From Aedes albopictus (Eukaryota; Arthropoda; Insecta; Diptera; Culicidae): a stretch of DNA of 64,000 bases. The stretch is from assembly GCF_035046485.1 (NCBI RefSeq), contig NC_085138.1, positions 292,932,256 to 292,996,255 on the forward strand. The letters are read 5' to 3'. Position numbers and translations under genes: made by a program. Below the pieces are notes generated by a model. It was not told the origin of the DNA. It saw only the letters and a program-made list of their open reading frames with translations, and made no database searches. Shown here in pieces: positions 23,701-33,441 of the stretch; the first letter of the stretch is position 1, and the number at the start of each line of letters is the position of its first letter.

Positions 23701-26700
23701 GAAAAACATTATTGATCATCTCTCCGAGGGGCCTCCACATTCGCTCGGGCCCCGGGCCCCCACAATCCTTAATCCGGGCCTGGCCATAGGTTATCCCGTG
23801 GAAGCATGAGGTTGGAACTTGCGAGGACCAGAGATATGTTGGATGTTCTCCTTATTGACTCACCGTTTTGCTCAAGGAGGGGACCGAGTGTTGAGCTGCC
23901 GTTCTACGCATAATTGTCACATGTTATATGAGATTCCCGTAACAGTCCATATAAAATTTTTACAAATTTTAAAATTACAAAAACATGACGATTTTGGCGT
24001 TACGTAATAAATGAATGCTGTCTTTCAGCATTTTAGCTTTAATGCAAAGTTTTGTTCAGTTTTAATTTTAAGTTCTATTTCTATGGTTCTGGATTTGGCT
24101 ATATCTGTCATACTCACACTGTCATCGTGTAGTTCTTTACAAATGCTTTCAAATTATTTGTGAGTTGCTAGCATTGAACTTCTGAAAACAGTTATAATCT
24201 AAGAGCCGCAAATATCTAAAATAAAGTATGATGTACATATCTATGAGTCTTCGCCCTTATTCGGTTTAGCACTCAAAACTTCTTTTAAATGATTTCATCT
24301 TACCGATTGAAGTAACACATTTACCAATGTCTATTGCGGCAGGCTGGATTGCTGAGCTTGGAAAACTGTGCCTACAAGTGCCAGCAGGATGTTCAATTCG
24401 ACAGCACTTGCTATCAACGCTTGGAGCTGGACAGACGCTTGGCTTCCGTTCAGGATCAGGACAACGATGGTGACGATTCCGGCGATGTGGTGGAAGAATC
24501 GGAAACAATTCGTGCGGACGAGGGAAGCGGCGATGGTGGTACACCGAACAGCAATGATCTGGACGGGGATGGTATTCCTAACGATCAGGATCCGGATGAC
24601 GATAATGACGGAATCCCGGACTCGCAGGATAACGACGACGACAATGATGGAATTCCGGACGCGGAAGATATGGACGATGACAACGATGGAGTTCCGGACA
24701 GTAAAGATCCGGACTCGAAGATGCTGGCGAACGATTTGGATGGCGATGGTAGGTCTATTAGTGAGAGTGGATTTTTGTGAATATTGTAGTAGGTGCTTTG
24801 TGGACTTTGAATTGGCTATAGTGCATGTTCGGGGTGGCTAATGACACTGTGTAGAACTAGGCAGCAATTGGTTAAGCTTATTTTTAGGAATTCCAAATGA
24901 TCAGGACGACGACGATGATAATGACGGCATTCCGGATGCTCAAGACGATGACGATGACAACGATGGAATCGTCGATGCTGAGGATGAAGATGATGATAAT
25001 GATGGCGTTGCGGATAGCGAGGATTCTGATTCAAAATCTCGTGGCAATGATCTTGATGGCGACGGTACGTAAGGTTGATGCTTCTGCGACTTGAGCCCTG
25101 TTTCGCCGTGTGTTTGCGCCATGGAATGCCATCTTTAAAAGATCACCTCCATACGATTGCGAGCGATTTGCAACGACACTTGAGACAAACGATCACATAT
25201 TGCAATGTGAAAATGCTCGGTCTTAGATTGATTGCGATACTACAGACTACCCGTTATCATGCTCATAAATTTTTAGAACTTTAAAACTAACGCATACGTA
25301 TCCCTAGTGAATGTAAATATCTGTTTATAGATCATTAATTTCTGTTTGAGTCTTTAAACCTCATTTCAGTCTATGTGTTTGTGGTAATGAATATGTTGTA
25401 ACTAAACCTTCAGGAATCCCCAATGATAAGGATGACGACGATGATAACGATGGTATCCCGGACAGTGAAGATCTAGATGATGATAACGATGGTGTTCCTG
25501 ATGTCCAAGATACTGACGATGACAATGACGGTATTCCGGACTTCAAAGATAAGGATTCGAAATCGAAGATTAATGATTTGGATGGAGATGGTATGTCAGT
25601 GGTATTCGATCCGTACTAACTTCCGTTGAAGCTTGTTACTAACAATCGTTGTTCAAATTTGGAGAATATTCAAATCTTTCCCAAAACGGCTCAATTGGCA
25701 AAATGAGAATTGGCAAGTAATGCGCAGTGCACGACCCCTTCCCGCACGTGTAGGTATTCCTAATGAAGAAGACGACGATGATGACGGAGATGGAATTCCA
25801 GATGCAGAAGATGACGATGATGATAATGATGGAATCAAGGATGACGAGGATATCGATGATGACAACGATGGTATTCCGGATGATAAGGAAGGTCAGCCCA
25901 TAAGCAACGATCTTGATGGAGATGGTATGGGAGTTGACAAGGTTGAGGGAAATAGTTTGGTTGCCCAGCATCATCTCGTTTTCAGGTATCCCCAATGACG
26001 AGGACGATGATGACGACAATGACGGCATCCCAGATACGGAAGATCAGGATGATGATAATGATGGTATTCCTGATGCTGAAGATGTTGACGATGATAACGA
26101 TGGCATTCCGGATATTTTGGATGCTAACTCTCGTAATGCTAATGATCTGGACGGTGATGGTATTCCGAATGATCAAGATGATGATGATGACAATGATGGT
26201 GTTAAAGATGCGGACGACCATGATGATGATAACGATGGAATTCCGGATGCCGTGGACAATGATGACGATAATGATGGAATTCTGGATAATGATGAAGATT
26301 CGTCCAAATATGCCGCACCGCAGATTTGCCATGACCCTGCGGTTGATAGCTCGGACGAAGATGACGATGACGATGATGATGAGCAATGTTATACGTATAG
26401 TGGAAAGAAAATCCAAGTTAAGGCATCCGTTGACGAACACAGCGAGCGGGATGATGTTGAGGAGTGCCTGTATCCCTTAGGTAGTTCTTTAATTTAGTTA
26501 AAATCGAAACTTTCTTCTAATGAGATTGTTTTTAGATGGATTTAAGTGCCACATTGATAAAGCCTGGGTTAAAGAGCAAGAACAGGGCTGTAAGCCTGTC
26601 ATTGAATGTGCTCTGGGTGACCCATATTCACACAACACAAGTCTTCTCTACGGAACTGAATGTGACGGCGTATGTTGATCTCTTTTACAGTTTAAAACAT

Positions 26701-27765
26701 TCTCATAATTTTCGACATTTTTATTTCTAGGATGAAGACAATGACGGTGACGATGATCGTGGCGATTCGACGTACTATTACTACTTGTCGGTCCGCTCCC
26801 TGCTGGACTTTTTCTTATTGTCAGCTCTCACTTTGTTCAACACCATTATCATCGTTACCACCCGAGACGCATCCACGGGAATCGCCGATTTCGGACGCCA
26901 GTTGGTTTGGGGAGCGATTGGTTGGATCATCTTCTTCAACGACGATTATGAGCAACCGTACTTCTGGTTCATCATCCTGAACACGATTGCTGCCGTTATT
27001 TTGCTCAGTCCCCTTCAGATGGATCTTTCACCTCCCGAGGAATGGTGGAAGTTCAAGACTGTTCCGCAGAAGTTCTTTTCCGCTCCGGCATTCATCAAGT
27101 ATGCCAAACAGTGTTGGCTACCTTTCCTTATTACCGTTGGCCTGGGATCGCTGTGGAGCATCATCGACTCGATCGACAAATCGCACATGGTGGACATCCC
27201 TAAGGACGCCTCAGCCGAGGAACCCGTCTTCAGAACCGTTTTCAGAACCATTTTGTTGGCCGGTGATCTTCTCGCCATTCCGGCATTGATTTTCTCTCAG
27301 CGAATCATCGAAGTCTTCGGCACCTGTAAGATCCTCGTAGCGGCTTTCCTCGCGTTGGTGCTACGTTTCATTTTGCTGGCAATCTTTGACTGGGAATACT
27401 GGGATATCATCGAGGATGCCTTACTTCCGGCCACTCTCGGTTTGACCTGGGTAACCCTCGTGCTGCACTTCCGCGATGTACTCCCGCGAAAGGTAACCGC
27501 CATCGCCCAGTCTTTGCCGGTGATTGCACACTTTGGATTTGGTCGGTTCTTCGGGGCTTTGATCGGTATTGAATACCATTACGATGATCTGGAAAATGAC
27601 TATGAGATTTTGGCTGGATGCCTGTTTGCCATTACAATCATTAGCATCGTGCTGTATCGCTATCGGGAGATGGTCCTGAGCTACGTCGGGCAGTACATAC
27701 CGGCGTTGAAGCCATGCGAAAAGGAGAAGGTTGTAAAGGTTGGAAAAGGAGAAACCGATGTTTGA
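14784..27765 (+). CDS. MFSD6-like MFS transporter with giant extracellular TSP3-like calcium-binding array (9 coding exons, 1013 aa)
   Basis: Exons: 14784-14859, 14957-15327, 24343-24748, 24888-25064, 25414-25590, 25754-25924, 25986-26480, 26536-26669, 26731-27765. All introns are GT-AG and phases join to one 3042-nt frame. The start ATG has a strong context (A at -3, G at +4). Residues 1-150 hold TM1-TM3 (FLFYGGLGCIYPFL; IPIAALFGPLVFAVLVDKW; a third near 125). The TM3-TM4 loop, predicted extracellular, begins Cys-rich, then has ~24 repeats of the DDDNDGIPD type at about 221-564, then a Cys-containing segment. TM4-TM12 occupy about 690-990, all in the last exon. The core matches gene 2 throughout, including WGAIGW and the SPPEEWW segment. 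Family: MFS_1_like/MFSD6 (by recall); substrate unknown. Calcium binding is inferred from the motif. Single-exon ORFs at 25913 and 26785 are parts of this gene. Confidence 0.9.
15540..16085. repeat. GGAATTCC-type minisatellite block
   Basis: Degenerate GAAGGAATTCCAGGAGGAA units in one orientation inside the large intron. Not coding. Confidence 0.7.
16191..16279. repeat. Perfect 40-bp-arm palindrome
   Basis: GGCCGTTCGCAATGCTGTTT and the rest of the arm (16191-16230) are exactly repeated in inverse at 16240-16279, with a 9-base AT spacer. Transcribed in the intron it would form a near-perfect hairpin. It may be a tiny MITE or a hairpin RNA source. Confidence 0.85.
17430..18110 (-). repeat. GGCCTTCGAGGCGCGTC minisatellite inside the LTR element
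   Basis: About 15 copies of a GACGGCCTTCGAGGCGCGTC core, spaced 30-45 bp by pyrimidine-rich linkers, run along the plus strand. On the minus strand they read as repeated TRLEGRRE or DAPRRPSRK peptides, broken over several frames. Whether this is a gag-like relic or a non-coding minisatellite is unresolved. Confidence 0.7.
18530..18848. repeat. TACCGCAACAATAGGAACA repeat with hairpin
   Basis: Units of about 19-25 bp (TTCCTAATGTTGCGGTAT and its complement) form an inverted pair around 18595-18605. Further forward units lie at 18800-18840. Confidence 0.7.
19122..20075. repeat. GGAATTCC-type minisatellite, then spacer
   Basis: 19122-19745 consists of GAAGGAACTCCTGGAGGAAT-like units. 19746-20075 shows nothing recognisable. 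Confidence 0.6.
20080..20760. repeat. GGAATTCC-type minisatellite interrupted by a MITE
   Basis: Units as elsewhere, split by the TTAA-flanked element at 20470-20592. Confidence 0.65.
20470..20592. mobile_element. Short MITE with TTAA ends
   Basis: TTAACCTTCCAGGACGCGCG on the left and GCGCGCGCTGAAGGGTTAA on the right are inverted ends. The flanking TTAA suggests a piggyBac-type target site. It has inserted in the minisatellite. Confidence 0.65.
20761..21049. other. AT-rich intron spacer
   Basis: Nothing recognised. Confidence 0.4.
21050..21425 (+). pseudogene. RTE-like LINE fragment (linker before RT)
   Basis: The plus strand, across stops and frame changes, gives KFYHKLNASRKGNENM and DGRTLDDRKMKA. 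These match in order the KFYEKLNRSRRG region that precedes the reverse transcriptase of the LINE at 29292-33418. It is a short dead scrap. Confidence 0.6.
21430..22119. mobile_element. TIR element with ~190-bp inverted arms
   Basis: The ends read CACAATGGGAAAAAAT and, on the other strand, CACAGTGGGGAAAAAT. The arms (about 21430-21620 and 21935-22119) match over CTCGGAGTGGATGAATT and CATTCGCCGCACGATGCT. The 139-residue frame at 21488-21907 crosses from one arm into the centre and has no recognisable domain, so it is not called a gene. Confidence 0.75.
22120..23230. repeat. GGAATTCC-type minisatellite, diverged
   Basis: Loose GAAGGAATTTCTGAAG units fill most of this span, with a non-repetitive patch at 22980-23140. 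Confidence 0.5.
23231..24342. other. Intron sequence with a hAT-like end fragment
   Basis: 23575-23786 contains GGGCCCCCAC blocks and ends CCTTAATCCGGGCCTGG, whose reverse complement CCAGGCCCGGATTAAGG resembles a common hAT-type terminus (recall only). The rest up to the splice acceptor at 24341-24342 shows nothing. Confidence 0.4.
24556..26300 (+). repeat. Coding TSP3-like repeat array: six blocks of four 13-residue repeats
   Basis: Within gene 1 exons 3-7 each block reads DLDGDGIPND, then three DDDNDGIPD-type repeats, then a D-SK-N tail. Blocks lie in exon 3, exon 4 (177 nt), exon 5 (177 nt), exon 6 (171 nt) and twice in exon 7. Block-bearing exons 4-6 begin and end within the same Gly codon of DGDG, phase 1. 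There is no Cys in the array, unlike many thrombospondin repeats. The DxDxDG pattern is the known calcium-binding element of the TSP3 family. Confidence 0.9.
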
Positions 27766-28015
27766 TGTGGCTGACTGTAGGATAACTATCGGATAGATGA
27801 AATGTTGTATAGGGGATCTCTGCGAACTTTCGGAAAAGCGGAAAGGGAGAGATGGTAACGAATCGGGAGGTTGGGACGCTAGTTTAAGCAAAGCGGTTGT
27901 GTTTGAGATTTAAGTTTTATTTGTAACATTTTGTTAACTTATACACAAGACATGTTTAGATGTGAATAAAGACTTTGTTGATTGGCGTTAATAAAAGAGT
28001 AGAACTCTAGCATCT
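27766..28015 (+). terminator. 3' UTR and polyadenylation signal of gene 1
   Basis: After the TGA the sequence runs unbroken to AATAAA at 27965-27970, with a second AATAAA near 27990. Cleavage is expected shortly after. Confidence 0.6.
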
Positions 28016-28274
28016 TTGTTTCTAGTTTTAATCATTGAAGAAATGTCATCTATTCCAGTTGCCATGGCCAAGAGGCGAAGCACTTCATCAGAGTTCACGA
28101 GGTCCCTAGTTACTTACTACCCAGCTAACTTTAAGTCTTATTTGATGTTGAGTAGGATGCTAAAGTGGAGGCCATATGCGATTCAATTTAATCGCGTGTA
28201 AAGTGTACGCATATCGCCTCCACTTTTGCATCCCATTCAATATCATATGCGATCGTGTGGGAGTGGGTACTTAC
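28016..28274. repeat. GTGGAGGC...GCCTCCAC inverted repeat
   Basis: 28165-28225 contains inverted copies of GTGGAGGCCATATGCGA around a short centre. It is related in motif to 11160-11370. Probably a small MITE. Confidence 0.45.
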
Positions 28275-29188
28275 ATTCAGTCATGAGCACCCACGGTGGT
28301 GCAGAGGGCCGAATTGGAAGATCTCCATCCTGAGCGATTTACAGCCATATCGCCTTGACCAGTGGCCAGGTCAAATTTCTGTCGACTTCATTTATTTCCT
28401 TGTTGAGGCTGCGCCATCATGAGCATCTGGGTCTGCTTCTGCTGCGATGTCCTGCTGGGTTCAAATCGAACTCTTGTTTGCAGATTTCGTTCTCGCCCCT
28501 GCGTAGAGTGTGGGTCGGCTCACTTTCACTCTCGAATTTCTGTCACTATCGGTTTTTGATTACATCGACAATGGAGCTCCGAGTTGGAGATCCAATTGTG
28601 AGGCCACCATGCACGAATTATATATCGGAGGGATCTATTGATGAAGTCTTGCAGCCGTTTAGTGTTCTCCACTGATACACACCGGGTTTCACTGGCGTAT
28701 AGCAGCACAGATTTCACGTTCGAGTTGAAAATTCGGATTTTGGTGCGTCGACTGATCTGATTGTTTTTCCATACATTTCTTAAAGCCGCAAAAGCAGCTA
28801 TGCACCTATGTCGATCTTGGTGCCGCCATCGGCCGGCATTTGGCTACCAAGATATTGGAGGCTTTCAACATTCTCCATTGATTGCCCAGCTGGAAGGGTT
28901 GACCGTATTCACATCCAACGATTTGGTCTTGTTGACGTTGATTGTAAGACCTGCCGCTGAGGAGCGATTGGCAAGATCATCGAGCAAGCTCTGCATATCA
29001 AAGTGCCATTGAGCTAGGAGAGCGACGTTGTCAGCCAGATCGAAGTCATTTAGGTGCTCCATGGTAATGGGCTGCCACAGCAATCCACGATTTGGTTCAC
29101 GGTCGAAGCTTTTTCGTAATCAATGAACACCAGGTAAAGAGACTCTTGGTATTCATTGATTACCTCCAGAATGATATTGAGTGTGACA
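28275..29188 (-). mobile_element. Old RTE-like LINE, 3' half
   Basis: Broken minus-strand frames give the RT palm (SLYLVFIDYEKA near 29110; DFDLADNVALLAQ near 29035, where the usual YADD is ADN) and the C-terminal VLLYASETRCV region. It continues the 5' half at 33442-35085; the two were split by the MITE and the younger LINE between them. Confidence 0.8.
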
Positions 29189-29280
29189 ATAGGGCACTGC
29201 ATGAAATTCTCTCCTTCTCTTTCACTTTTACAGTAATTTTGTAAACAACAAGGTCAAGAAACGTCAAAATCCCATACAAA
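29189..29280. mobile_element. MITE fragment (left part of interrupted copy)
   Basis: Same family as 6029-6145; the ATAGGGCACTGCATG end is present. The other end is at 33430-33441, beyond the younger LINE. Confidence 0.75.
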
Positions 29281-29307
29281 ATCAAAACAATCTTTGTTTC
29301 TTTCCGG

Positions 29308-31060
29308 TCAGGCTAAGGCCGGGGTGGCCTCTGCTGTGCATAGTAGCCGCCTCCATTCCACTCGGTCCATGGCTGTTTGTCTCCAGTTCCGCACTCTGCG
29401 TAGGGTCCGCAGATCGTCCTCCACTTGGTCGACCCACCTAGCTCGCTGCGCTCCACGTCTTCTTGTACCGGTCGGATGACTCTCGAGAACCATCCTGATG
29501 ACGTGATCCGCCCACCGTAGCCTCCCGATTTTCGCGGTATGGACGATGGTTGGTTCTCCCAGCAGCTGATGCAGCTCGTGGTTCATTCGCCTTCTCCAAG
29601 TCCCGTCTTCCATCTGCACTTCGCCGTAGATGGTACGCAACACCTTCCGTTCGAAAACTCCAAGGGCGCGTTGGTCCTCTGCACGTAGGGTCCATGTTTC
29701 GTGCCCATAGAGGACGACCGGTCTAATCAACATTTTGTAGATGGTTAACTTCGTGTTACGGCGAACTTTATTCGATCGTAGAGTTCTGCGGAGTCCAAAG
29801 TAGGCACGATTTCCTGCCACAATGCGCCTCTGAATTTCTCTGCTGGTGTCGTTGTCGTCGGTCATCAGTGAGCCCAAGTACACGAATTCTTCAACCGCCT
29901 TGATTTCATCACCGTCGATATGAATTCGGGGTGGCGGGCGCGGTGATTCCTCCCTGGAGCCCTTTGCCATCATGTACTTTGTCTTCGACACATTAATGAC
30001 TAATCCGATTCGCCTGGCTTCACTCTTTAGTCGGATGTACGTTTCCGCCATCGTCTCAAATTTACGAGCAATAATATCCATATCATCAGCGAAACCAAGC
30101 AGCTGAGCTGACTTCGTGAAAATCGTTCCACTCGTGTTTATTTCTGCTCTCCTTATTACACCCTCCAAAGCAATGTTGAACAGCAAGCACGAAAGACCAT
30201 CACCTTGCCGTAACCCTCTGCGAGATTCGAAGGGACTCGAGAGTGTCCCTGATACTCGAACTACGCACATCACTCGATCCATCGTCGTCTTGATCAACCG
30301 TATCAGTTTATCCGGGAATCCGTATTCGTGCATAATCTGCCATAGCTGTTCTCGATCGATTGTATCATACGCTGATTTGAAATCGATGAACAAGTGATGT
30401 GTGGGCACGTTGTATTCGCGGCATTTCTGCAACACCTGGCGCTGGCGGATGGCGAACATCTGGTCCGTTGTAGCGCGTTCACCCATAAATCCAGCCTGAT
30501 ATTGCCCCACGAACTCTCTTGCAATCGGTGATAGACGGCGGCATAAAATTTGAGAGAGTATATTGTAGGCAGCGCTCAGTAGTGTGATCGCGCGGTAGTT
30601 CCCGCAATCCAACTTGTCGCCCTTTTTGTAGATGGGACACACGATACCTTCCATCCATTCCTCCGGTAATACTTCCTCCTCCCAAATCTTGGTAATGACC
30701 CAGTGTAGTGCTCTCACCAGTGCTTCTCCACCGTATTTTAGAAGCTCGCTTGGTAGTTGATCTGCTCCAGCGCCAGCGGCTTTGTTGTTTTTTAACCGGC
30801 CAACCTCCTCCTCAATCTCTTGAAGGTCAGGGGCCGGAAGTCTTTCGTCCTGTGCACATACTCCTAGATCTGTTACCACGCCACCTTCGGTACTTGCAAC
30901 GTCGCCATTGAGGTGCTCATCGTAATGCTGCCGCCATCTCTCGACCACCTCACGCTCGCTCGTGAGAATATTCCCGTGATTATCTCGGCACATGTCGGCA
31001 TGTGGCACAAAGCCTCTGCGCGAGCGGTTCAGCTTCTCGTAGAACTTTCGTGTGTCCTTA
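29308..31060 (-). pseudogene. RTE-like LINE: reverse transcriptase half of ORF
   Basis: About 585 residues are open. The sequence includes KFYEKLNRSRRG, LPEEWMEGIVCPIYKKGDK, YQAGFMGERATTDQMFAIRQ, HLFIDFKSAYDTIDR with the first catalytic Asp, and LLGFADDMDII with the FADD catalytic pair. A C-terminal RRMNHELHQLL...RLRWADHVIRM region follows. The RT motifs are intact, but the ORF is cut off from its endonuclease by the insertion at 31061, and the 5' half has further lesions. The frame begins in the inserted element's terminal repeat, so the first few residues are not native. Confidence 0.9.
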
Positions 31061-31986
31061 CCCAACTAACAATCACTCATTTTACAAGCACCTTTACGAC
31101 GAATTGATTCAGCATGATGCTGAATAACATTTGGACAATTTTCAGGCACAACCTTTGTTCGGGTTTTGTTCACACAAATTTGGAGAAACTGTAAAGCATA
31201 GTGTTGTGTACCAACTGAAATGTTTGTTGTTAAATCGTTTTACAAATATATAGTAAAGCTGTTATTCAGCTTCAGCAAAAATGATTAAAAATAAAAAAAT
31301 GCAAAATTTTTCAATTTCCACGAGAGTTTATGATTGGAGCTTAATGCTGTGAACAAATATTGTGAAATAATAACTACACATAAATTTACCTAAATCCAGG
31401 ATCGAACTCGAGACCCGTCGATTGCCAGCCGCATGCCTTCCTATCTGCGCCATCCTAGAGATAATGAATTGCAGCGCTCAAATCAAAACATAAACTTCCC
31501 GTGGTTTTATAATGATCAGACTCTGACTTCTATACAGCAGTGGTGAATTAGCACAACATTATGGTTAACGACTGAACAACAGAATTATTCAGCTGTTGTT
31601 CGGTAAAAAAACACGTGTTTTTCATCATGTACTCTGAGTCGAAGTATGATGAAACGAAAGCGCTTATTTGACTTGTGAAAAACACATTATTCAGATACAT
31701 GTCCTAATTTTTACACGAACTTAACAAGAAGCAGAAAAAAGTCTTGTTAAACTATGTTGTAAAGGAATTACTGCGAGTCGAATAAAAATCTTATTAATCG
31801 CTTGAAAAGTGTTTTAAATTATCATTATTAATACCAATACGAAAAGTTGAACATTGGCTACTTTTTCAATTGAAAAAGCATTTGTACAGTAATATGTACA
31901 GCATATTTTTAGTTCAGCTATAATTACTATTATAAAGCAACAATTCAGCATGCATGCTTGTTTGCGGCTGGCGATTGTTAGTTGGG
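31061..31986. mobile_element. 926-bp TIR element with internal tRNA-like box, copy 1
   Basis: Inverted ends CCCAACTAACAATC and GATTGTTAGTTGGG. TA on both sides is the target duplication; removing the element plus one TA puts the LINE reading frame back in register (…YRA then KDTRKF…). A second copy of identical length lies inverted at 62265-63190, differing at only a few bases. Inside, on the minus strand, there is a tRNA-like segment (A box TGGCGCAGATAGG, B box AGTTCGATCC) near 31400-31455. No protein is encoded beyond short frames. Confidence 0.9.
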
Positions 31987-33300
31987 TAGCGCGGTACAGC
32001 TCTTCCATCGCTTCGCGATCTCGTTCTTCCTGCTGGCGCTTCTTCATCCGGAAGACTGAGTTCTGCCTGTTCCGCGCCTGTTTGTAACGTGCCTCATTCG
32101 CTCTCGTACGGTGTTGCAGCATTCTCGCCCATGTTGCATTCTTCTCGTTTTTCAACTGTTCACATTCGCCGTCGTACCAGTCGTTTCTGTGATTCGGAGT
32201 CGCGAAGCCTAGTGCTGTAGCCGAGGTACTACCTATGGCGGATCGGATGTCCCTCCAGCTATCTTCAAGTGTAGCTGCGCCAAGCAACTCTTCCGTTGGT
32301 AGGGCCACTGCTAACTACGTGGTAGGGCCACTACTACGTTACGAAGTTGCTCGATGTTGAGTCGCGGCGTTCGACTTCGACGCGTGGTGATAACTGTCAA
32401 AAGTTTTGAGCGCATGCATACAGCGACTAAGTAGTGATCCGAATCAATATTCGCACTGCGGTATGTGCGGACATTGGTTATATCTGAGAAGAATTTACCG
32501 TCGATTAGAACGTGGTCGATTTGGTTTTCTGTTTGATGGTCGGGTGATCTCCAGGTGGCTTTGTGGATATCTTTGCAAAGGAAGAAGGTGCTTCGGACTA
32601 CCATACCACGGGAAGCTGCAAAGTTTACGCATCGCTGGCCGTTATCATTCGATACGGCGTGCAGGCTGTTTCGCCCGATTACCGGTCTGTACTTTTCCTC
32701 CCTTCCTACCTGCGCGTTCATGTCACCGACAACGATTTTCACGTCACGCGGCGAGCAACCATCGTATGTTTGCTCTAACTGCGCGTAGAACGCTTCTTTC
32801 TCGTCATCGGGTCTCCCTTCGTGTGGGCAGTGGACCTTGATGATGCTGTAGTTGAAGAAACGGCCCTTAACTCTCAACATGCACATCCTTGCGTTGATCG
32901 GCTACCACCCGATCACACGTTGTCGCATCTTGCTCAACACTACAAATCTTGTTCCCAGTTCATTGGTGGTGCCACAGCTTTGGTAGAAGGTAGCCGCTCG
33001 ATGCCCGCTTTTCCACACTTTCTGTCCAGTCCAACAAAGTTCCTGCAACGCCACGATGTCGAAGTTGCGCGGATGTAGTTCGTCGTAGATTATCCTGTCA
33101 CATCCTGCGAAACCTAGTGACTTGCAATTCCATGTTCCAAGTTTCCAATCGTAATCCTTATTTCGTCGCGTGGGTCTTTGCCGATTGTATCGAGTCGTAT
33201 TTTCTCCTATGTTATTCGCAATGGGGATTTTTACGGGTGGCTTATTGGGCCTACGCCAACACTCCTGTCTCGCTGGAGGGCCATCGTGCCAGTTCTGTTT
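31987..33300 (-). pseudogene. RTE-like LINE: endonuclease half of ORF
   Basis: Endonuclease motifs are visible: LGTWNCKSL near 33130, ALQELCW, KVHCPHEGRPDD, VVGDMNAQVG, QIDHVLIDGKF and DSDHYLVAV, the last with the catalytic His. An in-frame TAG replaces an expected Trp codon near 32903, and a short tandem duplication near 32295-32335 (AGTGGCCCTACCA twice) shifts the frame, so the ORF is dead apart from the 926-bp insertion. Confidence 0.85.
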
Positions 33301-33429
33301 AACGTCCCAACCACGACCACGCTGATGGGGCTACCACCTTGGATCTAGCTGGGCGTGGTGCAGCGTTTCTTACTCAGCCGCTGGATGCCAGAACAGACGC
33401 TGTTTGAGCCGCACCTCCATCAAAACAAT

Positions 33430-33441
33430 GCAGTACCCTAT
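33430..33441. mobile_element. MITE fragment (other end of interrupted copy)
   Basis: TGCAGTACCCTATA closes the MITE whose other end is at 29189. The LINE's 11-bp target duplication lies within this MITE. Confidence 0.7.

Larger units (their letters stand above)
15328..24342 (+). other. 9.0-kb intron of gene 1 packed with repeats
   Basis: It opens with GTGAGTAG after the codon for Lys149 and closes with GCGGCAG before GCTGGATTG. It separates exons whose order and phase are conserved in gene 2, where the matching intron is only 59 bp. The growth is due to inserted repeats, itemised separately. Confidence 0.85.
29292..33418 (-). mobile_element. Younger RTE-like LINE, interrupted by a 926-bp element
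   Basis: It is bounded by exact 11-bp target duplications ATCAAAACAAT at 29281-29291 and 33419-33429. Without the inner insertion it is about 3.2 kb. Minus-strand order: short 5' region, AP endonuclease, linker, reverse transcriptase, and a 3' UTR of only about 16 nt ending GAAACAAAG. These are hallmarks of compact RTE-type LINEs. Clade by recall. Confidence 0.9.

Noticed and set aside
24368..24841. Met/Thr-rich ORFs overlapping the repeat exons (also 25995-26480)
   Set aside because: Frame shadows of the GATGACGAC-rich coding repeats of gene 1.
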